Below are positions 7,088 to 14,943 of a DNA stretch of 22,795 nt, in pieces. The notes below the pieces were generated by a model. It ran no database searches and was not told where the DNA came from. It saw only the letters and a list, made by a program, of their open reading frames with translations. The stretch lies in NCBI GenBank assembly GCA_965367295.1, contig CBDUHN010000049.1, forward strand, positions 1-22,795, in the 5' to 3' direction. A program made the position numbers and the translations under genes. Numbering within the stretch: position 1 is the stretch's first letter; each line of letters opens with the position of its first letter. Source of the DNA: JAIVHA01 sp965367295. GTDB taxonomy: Bacteria; Pseudomonadota; Gammaproteobacteria; DSM-19610.

Positions 7088-8359
7088 ATGGCGAACAGCA
7101 TTCAAGCCATTCGCGGGATGAACGACATCCTGCCGGATCAGACCCCTGCCTGGCAGTACCTGGAAACCACCGTACGAACGGTATTGCAGTCCTATGGCTA
7201 CCAGGAAATCCGTCTGCCCATCGTAGAGAAAACCGAGCTCTTCAAGCGCTCCATCGGCGAGGTGACCGACATCGTCGAAAAGGAGATGTACACCTTCGAT
7301 GATCGTAACGGTGACAGCCTGACGTTGCGTCCGGAAGGCACTGCCGGCTGCGTACGCGCCGGGATCGAACAGGGCCTGCTCTATAACCAGCAGCAGCGGC
7401 TCTGGTACATGGGCCCCATGTTCCGCCATGAACGGCCGCAGAAGGGTCGCTATCGCCAGTTCCACCAGGTCGGCGTCGAGGTGTTCGGCATGACCGGGCC
7501 GGACATCGATGCCGAGCTGATCCTCATGACCGCGCGTTTCTGGCGCCGGCTGGGCATCGGGGATGTGGAGCTGCAGCTCAATTCGCTGGGCACCCTCGAA
7601 GCACGCAGTCGCTACAAGGAAGCGCTGGTGGCCTATCTTGAACAACACCGCGCGGTGCTGGACGAGGATAGCCTGCGGCGCCTGGAGAGCAATCCGCTGC
7701 GGATTCTTGACAGCAAAAACCCGGCACTGAAAACAGTGATCGAACAGGCGCCGCAGTTGTCCGAGTATCTGGACGAGGAATCGCGGGTCCATTTTGCACG
7801 TCTATGCGCGTTACTGGATGCGGCCGGTCTTGAATATGTGCTCAATCCGCGCCTGGTGCGAGGACTGGATTACTACGGCAAGACGGTGTTTGAATGGGTC
7901 ACCACCCGGCTCGGCGCCCAGGGTACGGTTTGCGCCGGTGGCCGTTACGACGTGCTGGTGGAGTATCTCGGCGGCCGGGCGACGCCGGCGGTGGGATTCG
8001 CCATGGGCATCGAACGCCTGATCGCGTTACTGGAAGAGCTGGGTGTCGAGTATCCGTCGCAGGCGCCGCATCTCTACCTGGTCACGGTGGGTGAACGGGC
8101 CGAGGCCCATGGCCTGTTGCTGGCGGACCGGCTGCGGGATGAACTGCTTGGGGTGCGGGTGCTGCTCAATGGTGGAGGCGGTAGCTTCAAGAACCAGTTC
8201 AAGCGCGCGGACAAGAGTGGCGCCCAGCTGGCGCTGATTATCGGCGACAGCGAAATCGAGCAGGGCGTGGTGGGGATCAAGCCGCTGCGCGGCGGTGAAC
8301 AGGAAACCGTCGCCGAGGCGGAACTGCCGGCACGTCTGGCGCAATGGTTACAGTTATAA
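7088..8359 (+). CDS. hisS: Histidyl-tRNA synthetase
   Basis: A 423-residue class II aminoacyl-tRNA synthetase, close to the 424 residues of the E. coli enzyme. It begins SIQAIRGMNDILP, the typical HisRS N-terminus. Motif 2 (MFRHERPQKGRYRQFHQ) and the histidine-recognition sequences LVRGLDYYGKTVFEW and GGRYDVL are intact, followed by the C-terminal anticodon-binding domain (about residues 325-423). It charges tRNA-His in the cytosol. The frame extends to 7034, but ATG 7088 with AAGGA at 7079-7083 gives the conserved length. yfgM starts 16 bases downstream. Confidence 0.97.
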   Translation: MANSIQAIRGMNDILPDQTPAWQYLETTVRTVLQSYGYQEIRLPIVEKTELFKRSIGEVTDIVEKEMYTFDDRNGDSLTLRPEGTAGCVRAGIEQGLLYNQQQRLWYMGPMFRHERPQKGRYRQFHQVGVEVFGMTGPDIDAELILMTARFWRRLGIGDVELQLNSLGTLEARSRYKEALVAYLEQHRAVLDEDSLRRLESNPLRILDSKNPALKTVIEQAPQLSEYLDEESRVHFARLCALLDAAGLEYVLNPRLVRGLDYYGKTVFEWVTTRLGAQGTVCAGGRYDVLVEYLGGRATPAVGFAMGIERLIALLEELGVEYPSQAPHLYLVTVGERAEAHGLLLADRLRDELLGVRVLLNGGGGSFKNQFKRADKSGAQLALIIGDSEIEQGVVGIKPLRGGEQETVAEAELPARLAQWLQL

Positions 8360-8375
8360 CACTGGGGATTGAATC

Positions 8376-9005
8376 GTGGAAAATTACGCATCGGAAAAAG
8401 AACAAATCGAGGCCCTCAAGAAATGGTGGAAGGAGAATGGCAGTTCCACCATCACCGGCGTGCTGCTGGGCCTGACGGTGATCTTCGGTGGCAAGGCCTG
8501 GTTCGGTTACCAGGCCCGTCAGCATGAATCGGCCTCCCATCTGTATGTGCAGTTCATGAATGCCCTGGGTCAGCAGGACGCGGCAGCGGTGAGCAAGGCC
8601 GGTGATGCGCTGGTCAGTGAATTCAGCGGCAGCCCCTACGCGGTCTTTGCCGCCATGGGCATGGCACAGCAGCAGATCGACCAGGGGCAGCCGGATGCGG
8701 CCCGCGCCCAGCTGCAGTGGGCACTGGATCACGCCAAACCGGAAACCATTCAGCACAGTGCGCGACTGCGGCTGGTGCGCCTGCTGATTGCCCAGGGGGA
8801 GCTGGAGAACGCCACGGCCCTGCTGGCCCAGGCGCCTGCCACCCCGGAATATGCGCCGCTGTATGCCGAACTGCGTGGTGATCTGGCCCTGACGCAGGGG
8901 AACCGCAGTGTGGCGGGCGAGGCCTATGCGGAGGCCCTGGCGCAATTACCGCCCGAAGCGCCGACCCGCGCACTGGTGCAGGCCAAATGGGATGATGTGC
9001 AATGA
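8376..9005 (+). CDS. yfgM: YfgM-type membrane-anchored TPR protein
   Basis: A 209-residue protein with a short cytoplasmic N-terminus (YASEKEQIEALKKWWKENG), one membrane segment at about residues 25-45 (ITGVLLGLTVIFGG) and a periplasmic tetratricopeptide-like helical region. In E. coli, YfgM binds the SecYEG translocon together with PpiD and helps outer-membrane protein traffic. The start codon is GTG at 8376, supported by GGGGA at 8364-8368. The position between hisS and bamB, with the stop codon overlapping bamB (ATGA at 9002-9005), is the conserved arrangement and secures the assignment. Confidence 0.93.
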   Translation: MENYASEKEQIEALKKWWKENGSSTITGVLLGLTVIFGGKAWFGYQARQHESASHLYVQFMNALGQQDAAAVSKAGDALVSEFSGSPYAVFAAMGMAQQQIDQGQPDAARAQLQWALDHAKPETIQHSARLRLVRLLIAQGELENATALLAQAPATPEYAPLYAELRGDLALTQGNRSVAGEAYAEALAQLPPEAPTRALVQAKWDDVQ

Positions 9006-10150
9006 AGCGCTGGGCCTGGTATCTGATCCTGTTGGTGGGGCTGGGCGGCTGTTCCCTGTTTGGCGAAAAGGACACCAGCGAGCCTCCCGCTGAAATTACC
9101 GACATCAATCAGAAGGTACGGTTGGAACAGGTATGGGAACAGCGCGCGGGCAGTGGCAGTGACGATCAGTTCATTCGCCTGATGCCGGCCTTTCTGGGGG
9201 ACCAGCTGTTTGTGGCGGACCGTAAGGGGCATGTGCTTGCCCTGGCCGTCGAAAATGGTAAAACCCAGTGGGCAGTGGATACCGATGCGCGTGTTTCCGG
9301 TGCGGTCGGCGCCGGCGATGGGCTGGTGGTGTTCGGTACCCGTGATGCCGAGGTGGTGGCGCTGAATATCCGTGATGGCAGCGAACAATGGCGCAGCCGC
9401 GTGCCCAGTGAAGTGTTGTCCGTACCGCGTATCGAGCGTGGCGTAGTCGCCGTACAGACCGTGGATGGCACCCTGACGGGTCTGGATGCGGAGAACGGTG
9501 AACGTCGCTGGGTGTATGACCGTACAGTGCCGGCGCTGACCCTGCGCGGCACCGGCACGCCGGCGGCCGCCGGGGGGGTGGTGATCGCCGGGTTTGCCAG
9601 TGGCAAGCTGGCGGCATTGACCGCCGAGCAGGGCCGGGTGGCCTGGGAAGTAGTGGTGGCCGAGCCACGTGGTCGATCCGAACTGGAACGCATGGTGGAC
9701 CTGGACGCCGATCCGGTCATCTTCGGTAATAGCGTCTATGCCGTCACTTTTCAGGGCCAGCTGGCGGCTGTGGATATCCCCGGTGGCCAGATCGAGTGGA
9801 GCCGTGACATGTCGTCCTTTGCCGGCCTCGGGGTGGATTTCAGTCATGTCTACGTCACCGATGAATCGAGTGACCTGTGGGCCCTCAATCGCCGCAACGG
9901 GGCTTCGCTGTGGAAGCAGGATGCCCTGCATCTGCGGGGTCTGACTGCGCCGGTATCCTTCGACGAATATGTTGCGGTCGGTGATTTTGAGGGGTATGTG
10001 CATCTGCTGTCGCGCTTCGATGGTGAACTGGTGGGCCGGGTGCGTGCCGAAGGCAAGGGGATTGCGGCCCTCCATGTGGTGGGCGACCGGCTCTTCGTGC
10101 TCGGCAGGGGCGGTAGTCTTGCGGTGTACCGTATCAAGGCGGATCGGTAG
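9002..10150 (+). CDS. bamB: BamB outer-membrane beta-barrel assembly lipoprotein
   Basis: A 382-residue lipoprotein: the signal peptide ends in VGLGGC with lipidated C17, followed by serine, which favours outer-membrane sorting. The mature part is a beta-propeller of PQQ-like repeats; recurrent units such as VALNIRDGSEQWRS, TGLDAENGERRW, AALTAEQGRVAWEV and WALNRRNGASLWKQ are visible across residues 75-370. BamB is a subunit of the BamABCDE complex that inserts beta-barrel proteins into the outer membrane. It is translationally coupled to yfgM through a four-base overlap and is followed 29 bases later by der. Confidence 0.96.
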   Translation: MKRWAWYLILLVGLGGCSLFGEKDTSEPPAEITDINQKVRLEQVWEQRAGSGSDDQFIRLMPAFLGDQLFVADRKGHVLALAVENGKTQWAVDTDARVSGAVGAGDGLVVFGTRDAEVVALNIRDGSEQWRSRVPSEVLSVPRIERGVVAVQTVDGTLTGLDAENGERRWVYDRTVPALTLRGTGTPAAAGGVVIAGFASGKLAALTAEQGRVAWEVVVAEPRGRSELERMVDLDADPVIFGNSVYAVTFQGQLAAVDIPGGQIEWSRDMSSFAGLGVDFSHVYVTDESSDLWALNRRNGASLWKQDALHLRGLTAPVSFDEYVAVGDFEGYVHLLSRFDGELVGRVRAEGKGIAALHVVGDRLFVLGRGGSLAVYRIKADR

Positions 10151-10179
10151 CCCCGATTCCCTTTTAATAGCGAGAAATC

Positions 10180-11583
10180 ATGCTTCCTGTAATCGCCCTG
10201 GTGGGGCGTCCCAATGTCGGCAAGTCCACGCTCTTCAACCGCCTGACGCGTACCCGTGATGCCCTGGTGGCGGATCTGCCGGGGTTGACCCGTGATCGCC
10301 AGTACGGTGATGGAAAGATCGGCCCGCGGCCCTACCTGGTGGTGGATACCGGTGGCCTGGCCGATGATGCCGAAGGCGTCGACAGCGCTATGGCGAAACA
10401 GGTCTGGCAGGCGGTGCAGGAGGCCGATGCCGTACTGTTTCTGGTGGACGGCCGCGAAGGGCTGAACAGCAGTGACGAGCGGGTTGCGGCGGAACTGCGC
10501 CGTAGCGGCAAGGCGGTTTACCTGGCGGTGAACAAGACCGATGCCGTGGATGCCGATGTCGCAGCGGCGGATTTCTATCGCCTGGGCCTGGGCGAGGCCC
10601 ATGCCATTTCCGCTGCCCACGGTCGCGGCGTGCGCTCCCTGATGGACGTGGTGCTGGGTGCACTGCCGGAAACTCAACAGGGCGAGGCTGACCCCGAGGC
10701 GGAGGGCGGCATTCATATTGCCATCGTCGGTCGGCCCAATGTCGGCAAGTCCACCCTGGTGAATCGCATCCTTGGCGAGGAGCGCGTGATTGCCTTTGAT
10801 CAGCCCGGCACCACCCGCGACAGTATCTTCATCCCATTCGAGCGCAACGATGTGCGCTATACCCTGATCGATACCGCCGGGGTGCGGCGTCGGAGCCGGG
10901 TCAGTGAGGCCATTGAAAAATTCAGTGTCATTAAAACACTGCAGGCTATCGACGCCGCCAACGTGGTGGTGCTGGTGCTGGATGCCCAGGAAGGCGGCAT
11001 CAGCGAGCAGGACGCAACCCTGGCTGGCTATGTGCTGGAGAAGGGCCGCGCCCTGGTGGTGGCGGTCAATAAGTGGGATGGCATTGAGGCCAGCCAGCGT
11101 GAGTGGGTCAAGAAGGAGATTGATCTCAAGCTGCCGTTCCTCAGTTTTGCCGAACTGTATTTTATCTCCGCCCTGCATGGTACCGGGGTGGGGGATCTCT
11201 ACGCGGCGGTGAACCGTGCCAACGAGGCGGCGCATCGTGAAATGTCCACTCCCGCGCTGACCCGCATCCTTGAAAAGGCAGTGTTCGAGCATCAGCCCCC
11301 CCTGGTGCGTGGCCGGCGCATCAAGCTGCGCTATGCCCACCAGGGCGGTCGTAACCCGCCGGTCATCGTCATCCACGGCAACCAGACCGAAAGCCTGCCT
11401 CAGACCTATCATCGTTATCTGGTCAATGTATTCCGCAAGGCCTTTCAGTTGCAGGGCACACCGGTGCGACTGGAACTCAAAACCGGGGACAATCCTTTCA
11501 AGGGACGCCGTAATACCCTTACGCCGCGCCAGCAGGTAAAGCGCAAGCGCATGATGAAGCACGTCAAGAAGAACAAGCGCTGA
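10180..11583 (+). CDS. der: Der (EngA) double GTPase for 50S ribosome assembly
   Basis: A 467-residue protein with two tandem GTPase domains. The first P-loop, GRPNVGKST, is at about residues 9-17 and the second, identical one at about 183-191; each domain has its own DTGG/DTAG switch motif and NKTD/NKWD base-recognition motif. A KH-like C-terminal domain (about 355-445) and a highly basic tail (KRKRMMKHVKKNKR) follow. Der is essential in E. coli for maturation of the large ribosomal subunit. The start follows a weak GAG element. It ends the housekeeping run begun at ndk. Confidence 0.97.
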   Translation: MLPVIALVGRPNVGKSTLFNRLTRTRDALVADLPGLTRDRQYGDGKIGPRPYLVVDTGGLADDAEGVDSAMAKQVWQAVQEADAVLFLVDGREGLNSSDERVAAELRRSGKAVYLAVNKTDAVDADVAAADFYRLGLGEAHAISAAHGRGVRSLMDVVLGALPETQQGEADPEAEGGIHIAIVGRPNVGKSTLVNRILGEERVIAFDQPGTTRDSIFIPFERNDVRYTLIDTAGVRRRSRVSEAIEKFSVIKTLQAIDAANVVVLVLDAQEGGISEQDATLAGYVLEKGRALVVAVNKWDGIEASQREWVKKEIDLKLPFLSFAELYFISALHGTGVGDLYAAVNRANEAAHREMSTPALTRILEKAVFEHQPPLVRGRRIKLRYAHQGGRNPPVIVIHGNQTESLPQTYHRYLVNVFRKAFQLQGTPVRLELKTGDNPFKGRRNTLTPRQQVKRKRMMKHVKKNKR

Positions 11584-11591
11584 AGCCGTAC

Positions 11592-11620
11592 TTGACGCAA
11601 CAGGGGTGGCGAACTACATA
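11592..11620 (+). promoter_or_regulatory. Sigma-70-like promoter for the DsrC-like gene
   Basis: TTGACG (11592-11597, five of six matches) and TACATA (11615-11620, three of six) are 17 bases apart, 9 bases after the der stop. The start of transcription would be near 11627, leaving a leader of about 80 bases. No terminator is visible after der, so read-through is also possible. Confidence 0.45.
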
Positions 11621-11708
11621 CATAGTGATACGGACGTAATTGTGAAGGCCGGCCCAGGTAGCTGAGGGCACAGCGCAAGGCCGGTATCCGCCCATCACGG
11701 AGGTGACT

Positions 11709-12035
11709 ATGGCCAGCCAGCATCACTATGCATCCCATGAGTTTGATGAGGATGGTTTCCTGAAGAATCCCGCGCACTGGAACGAGGAGTTCGCACGCGA
11801 GATCGCCAGTCATGACGGCATCGCCCAGTTGACCGACGAGCACTGGTCAGTGATTCGCACTCTGCGGGAGCATTATTTAGCCCATGGGACCCTCGTACCC
11901 ATGCGGCATGTATTCCACATCAATCATCTTGATGACTCCAGTTACCACACCTTGTTTGGACATGGCAGCCGCGAGGCCTGGCGTATTGCCGGGCTCCCCA
12001 ACCCCGGCGAAGAGGCCAAAACCTACATGGACTGA
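11709..12035 (+). CDS. DsrC/TusE-family protein lacking all cysteines (RspA-like)
   Basis: A 108-residue protein of the DsrC/TusE/DsvC family, recognised by EDGFLKNPAHWNEEFA, LTDEHWSVIRTLREHYL and the C-terminal IAGLPNPGEEA. Functional DsrC and TusE carry a penultimate cysteine used for sulfur transfer, and DsrC a second one 11 residues earlier. Here those positions are E102 and W91, the protein contains no cysteine at all, and it runs six residues past the usual end. It therefore cannot carry persulfide and resembles the Cys-less members of the family called RspA, for which a regulatory role was proposed. ATG 11709 is preferred over GTG 11703 because GGAGGT lies at 11699-11704. It is monocistronic, with its own promoter. 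A sulfur-related function is inferred only. Confidence 0.85.
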   Translation: MASQHHYASHEFDEDGFLKNPAHWNEEFAREIASHDGIAQLTDEHWSVIRTLREHYLAHGTLVPMRHVFHINHLDDSSYHTLFGHGSREAWRIAGLPNPGEEAKTYMD

Positions 12036-12168
12036 GCCGCAATCGGTTGCCTGCACTCTGCTCGAGCCAACGGGTGAGCCCCATTCCTCCCTGTAATTCG
12101 CTGTCTGTGCCCGGATATACCTGCCGGGTTTAAATTCCTGCCCGACCGGCCGATAGAAAATGACAAAT

Positions 12169-12198
12169 CCCGCAGCCATGGTGTGGCGATCATGCGGG
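12169..12198 (+). other. Nested hairpin in the spacer before mlaA
   Basis: CCCGCA (12169-12174) pairs with TGCGGG (12193-12198), and inside it GCCA (12175-12178) pairs with TGGC (12184-12187), leaving a five-base bulge. It is the strongest structure in the 265-base spacer 12036-12300, which otherwise holds no convincing gene. There is no T-run. It lies upstream of the predicted mlaA promoter, so it belongs to the tail of the DsrC-like transcript. Confidence 0.3.
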
Positions 12199-12233
12199 GT
12201 GGCCGGCCAGCGGGTGGTGTGACGTGGCAGGTG

Positions 12234-12262
12234 TTGGCCAGGCACAGGCAAGTGCGTATGCT
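12234..12262 (+). promoter_or_regulatory. Sigma-70-like promoter for mlaA
   Basis: TTGGCC (12234-12239) and TATGCT (12257-12262) are exactly 17 bases apart, with four of six consensus matches in each box. The predicted leader before mlaA is about 32 bases and contains the ribosome site GAGGGATAGG. Confidence 0.5.
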
Positions 12263-12300
12263 TGGCGCTTATTGATTTTGCCTACTAACGAGGGATAGGG

Positions 12301-13014
12301 ATGACATTAAATGGAGTTGTCTGCGTGGCGCTGGCCACGTTACTGGCGGCAGGTTGTGCACAGCGTCCGCCCCACGAGGAAGCTTCGGATCCACTGGAAC
12401 CCATCAACCGGGCGATCTACCAGTTTAACGATAAAGTTGACGAGTATGCCCTCAAGCCCGTGGCCCAGGGGTATCAGAACGTCACTCCTAAGCCGGTTCA
12501 GAACGGGGTGCATAACTTCTTTGAAAACCTGGAAGAGCCTATTATCGTGGTCAACGACGTGTTGCAGGGAAAATTCCGTCAATCCCTGTCGGACACTGCG
12601 CGCTTCATACTCAATAGCGTGTTTGGTATTGCCGGAGTGATGGATGTCGCCACACCGATGGGGCATCCGAAGCACAAGGAAGATTTCGGGCAGACCCTCG
12701 GCACCTGGGGTGCCGGCGAGGGCTGGTACCTGGTGCTGCCGTTCCTGGGGCCCAGCACGGCACGCGATGCCACGGGCCTGCTGGTGGATAACCAGATGGA
12801 CCTGGTGACCCAACATGATGAAGTGCGGGAGCGCAATTCCGCTGTCGCCATTCGAGCCGTGGATGATCGTGCCCAGCTGCTGTCCGCTACCAAAGTGCGC
12901 GATACGGCAGCCCTCGATCCCTATCTTTACACCCGCGAGGCTTATCGCCAGCACCGCTGGAACCGGCTCTATGACGGCAATCCGCCGTTGTCGGAATTCG
13001 AGGAGTTTGAATAG
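12301..13014 (+). CDS. mlaA: MlaA (VacJ) phospholipid-transport lipoprotein
   Basis: A 237-residue outer-membrane lipoprotein with a signal peptide ending LLAAGC (lipidated C19). The mature protein has the MlaA/VacJ family landmarks: DPLEPINRAIYQFND just after the linker, then FILNSVFGIAGVMDVA and EDFGQTLGTWGAGEGWYLVLPFLGPSTARDATG. MlaA removes phospholipids from the outer leaflet and passes them to periplasmic MlaC for return to the inner membrane. The other mla genes are not in this window, which is common because mlaA is often separate. The next gene begins 5 bases after its stop, suggesting co-transcription. Confidence 0.95.
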   Translation: MTLNGVVCVALATLLAAGCAQRPPHEEASDPLEPINRAIYQFNDKVDEYALKPVAQGYQNVTPKPVQNGVHNFFENLEEPIIVVNDVLQGKFRQSLSDTARFILNSVFGIAGVMDVATPMGHPKHKEDFGQTLGTWGAGEGWYLVLPFLGPSTARDATGLLVDNQMDLVTQHDEVRERNSAVAIRAVDDRAQLLSATKVRDTAALDPYLYTREAYRQHRWNRLYDGNPPLSEFEEFE

Positions 13015-13019
13015 GCATC

Positions 13020-13415
13020 ATGGTGATTGATCCGCAGGCGCCGGTACCCAGCGACCCGGACGCCCTGCGGGAATACCTGCACCAAGGCCAGCAGACCTAT
13101 CTTGCCCTGACCCCGCTGGGCGGGGATCAGGCGCATATCCGTTTTCCAGGGCAGTACCAGGGCGTAGCCGTGATCTGGGATGCCCACCTGTTCGCGCTCA
13201 ATGCATCGGCCCATGCCTGCCTGCGACCGGCCGGTGCCGCCAGCCAGTTCATGGATATACAGCCATCCGGCAATGATTGTATTCCCATTTCCATTGGGCT
13301 GGCGGTGGATTGTATCGACGCCGCAGTGGCGCACAGGGCGGTAATCATGGTACAGAAATACAAACGGCTGCATGATGGTCGCCATGAATATGGGACTCGT
13401 ATTCAAAAACGCTGA
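13020..13415 (+). CDS. Unrecognised 131-residue protein
   Basis: I do not recognise a family. The open frame codes for 131 residues, with no signal peptide, membrane segment or obvious catalytic motif. The composition is that of a folded soluble protein: a Pro-rich N-terminus, a mid-region of alternating hydrophobics (GVAVIWDAHLFALNA) and a C-terminal half with two cysteines (NDCIPISIGLAVDCIDAAV) ending in a basic tail. The ATG at 13020 lies 5 bases after mlaA; the nearest good ribosome site, AGGAG at 13001-13005, is rather far (14 bases), so initiation may depend on coupling to mlaA or the true start may be a little downstream. It precedes the redox fusion gene by 34 bases. Confidence 0.6.
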   Translation: MVIDPQAPVPSDPDALREYLHQGQQTYLALTPLGGDQAHIRFPGQYQGVAVIWDAHLFALNASAHACLRPAGAASQFMDIQPSGNDCIPISIGLAVDCIDAAVAHRAVIMVQKYKRLHDGRHEYGTRIQKR

Positions 13416-13449
13416 ATACTGAAGCGCCTGCCCGTACAGAGGAGGTATC

Positions 13450-14943
13450 GTGGCCCGATATATCACCCTTTCCAAGGCAGCACGCCTGGTTGGCGTAAAA
13501 CGCGGAACCCTGCAAAAACGCATTCGTGCCGGTGAGTTGTCCACTTTTGAAGGCGAGCTGGATGTGGACGAGCTGCTGCGTGCCTATCCGGAAACGCAGA
13601 TGGAAGACAACACCATGATCGAGCGCGTGGAGCGCTTCATGGAACAGGCCTTCGCCAAGGCCATGCGCAATGAGACCGAGGCGCTGGATCTGCATACCCT
13701 GGCCAAGCGAGTGAGCCTGTTGGGCCAGGAACTGGCGGCAGCCAGAGCCGAGATCAACCGCTATGCGGATTTGATGAATCACATCAAGCAACAGGTGGCC
13801 GGCCTGCAGGGTAATGGTGAAGTGGCAGCGTTCAAGTCCTGGTTCGTGCAGGCGCTGGAAGGACAGTCAGAAGACCACCAGTATTCCCAGGAGTTGCTCG
13901 ACAAGGAAACCTTTCTACGTATCCTCGCGGCCCATGTGCGCGTGATTCCCAGTGGCCATGATTATTTTGTGGAAGGCTCGCGGGATCTGCTCGATGCCGG
14001 TCTGAGTGATGGCCTGGCGTTGCGTTATGGTTGCAGCGATGGTAGTTGTGGGCGCTGTCGAGGTCGGCTGATTTCCGGTGAAGTGCGCCAGACCCGCACC
14101 CCGCTGTATCACCTGAGTGAAAAGCAGCGTGCCAATGGCGAACTGTTGCTGTGTTGCCATACTGCTGTTTCCGATGTGGTGATCGAAGCGGTCGAGCGGC
14201 ATACCGGTGAACAGATTCCGGAACAGCGGCTGACAAGCCGGGTGCGGCAGGTACAGGACTATGGCAATGGCATGACCGGAGTGCAGCTTATTCTGCCCAG
14301 TGAACAGCGCCTGGAATTCCAGTCGGGACAGTATGTGCGGCTGCAAACGCAGGCGGGTATGAGCGGTGAGTATTCCATTGCCAGCTGCCCCTGCGATGCC
14401 ACCAAGCTGGAATTTCATATCCAGCGTGGCAGCGATGTTCGAGCGGATGAATCGGCGGCGGCATTGCGACGGGATGATCCGGTGGGAATCATCGGCCCCT
14501 ATGGCCGGTTCGTACTGGCGGATGATGCCTCACGGCCCCTGTTGCTGATTGCCCTGGATGCGGGATTTGCTCCCATCAAGGGGCTGATCGAACATGCCAT
14601 CGCACTGGATCTGGTGGAATCCATCGATCTGTACTGGGTCGACACCGGTAACAGCGGGCACTATCTCGGTAACCAGTGTCGCGCCTGGGCCGATGCTCTG
14701 GACATCTTCGATTATCATCCCCTGACTGCACAGGGGGCGATGAATGAAATCACGGCCACACTGCTGGCGGCAATCCAGGATAGCAGCCTGGACCTTGCTG
14801 CAGTCAATGTCTATGTCGCCGGTGATGAGAAGTTGCTGCCGGTATTGGGGCGTGCGCTGCTTGGTGCCGGCGTGGCCCCGGACCAGTTGCACCTCGAACC
14901 ACTGCGCCAGGGCAGGCCGGTCGTGTTTCCGGGCGAATCGTGA
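13450..14943 (+). CDS. HTH-coiled coil-[2Fe-2S] ferredoxin-FNR flavoprotein fusion
   Basis: A 497-residue multidomain protein. Residues 4-47 (ITLSKAARLVGVKRGTLQKR) look like a MerR/excisionase-type helix-turn-helix. Residues about 55-120 are predicted helical or coiled coil. Residues 160-250 form a plant-type [2Fe-2S] ferredoxin with ligands C195, C200, C203 and C235 or C236 (GCSDGSCGRC, LLLCC). Residues 258-490 are a ferredoxin-reductase FAD/NAD(P) module. Its motifs are degenerate: GEYS where RxYS normally binds FAD (Arg replaced by G306), LDAG at 369-372 for the GGTG nucleotide loop, and AGDE instead of CGP near the C-terminus. Start is GTG 13450 behind a strong GAGGAGGT. The stop overlaps the macrodomain gene (GTGA). 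A redox-sensing regulator is my inference; an oxidoreductase with an unusual N-terminus is the alternative. Confidence 0.85.
   Translation: MARYITLSKAARLVGVKRGTLQKRIRAGELSTFEGELDVDELLRAYPETQMEDNTMIERVERFMEQAFAKAMRNETEALDLHTLAKRVSLLGQELAAARAEINRYADLMNHIKQQVAGLQGNGEVAAFKSWFVQALEGQSEDHQYSQELLDKETFLRILAAHVRVIPSGHDYFVEGSRDLLDAGLSDGLALRYGCSDGSCGRCRGRLISGEVRQTRTPLYHLSEKQRANGELLLCCHTAVSDVVIEAVERHTGEQIPEQRLTSRVRQVQDYGNGMTGVQLILPSEQRLEFQSGQYVRLQTQAGMSGEYSIASCPCDATKLEFHIQRGSDVRADESAAALRRDDPVGIIGPYGRFVLADDASRPLLLIALDAGFAPIKGLIEHAIALDLVESIDLYWVDTGNSGHYLGNQCRAWADALDIFDYHPLTAQGAMNEITATLLAAIQDSSLDLAAVNVYVAGDEKLLPVLGRALLGAGVAPDQLHLEPLRQGRPVVFPGES

Noticed and set aside
9850..11562. A 570-codon open frame on the minus strand opposite bamB and der
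   Set aside because: The + strand encodes intact BamB and Der with all motifs; the antisense translation is His/Gly/Gln-rich with no recognisable domain.
11877..12251. A 124-codon minus-strand frame in the spacer before mlaA
   Set aside because: Half of it is antisense to the DsrC-like gene and the translation is Arg/Pro/His-rich without a motif.
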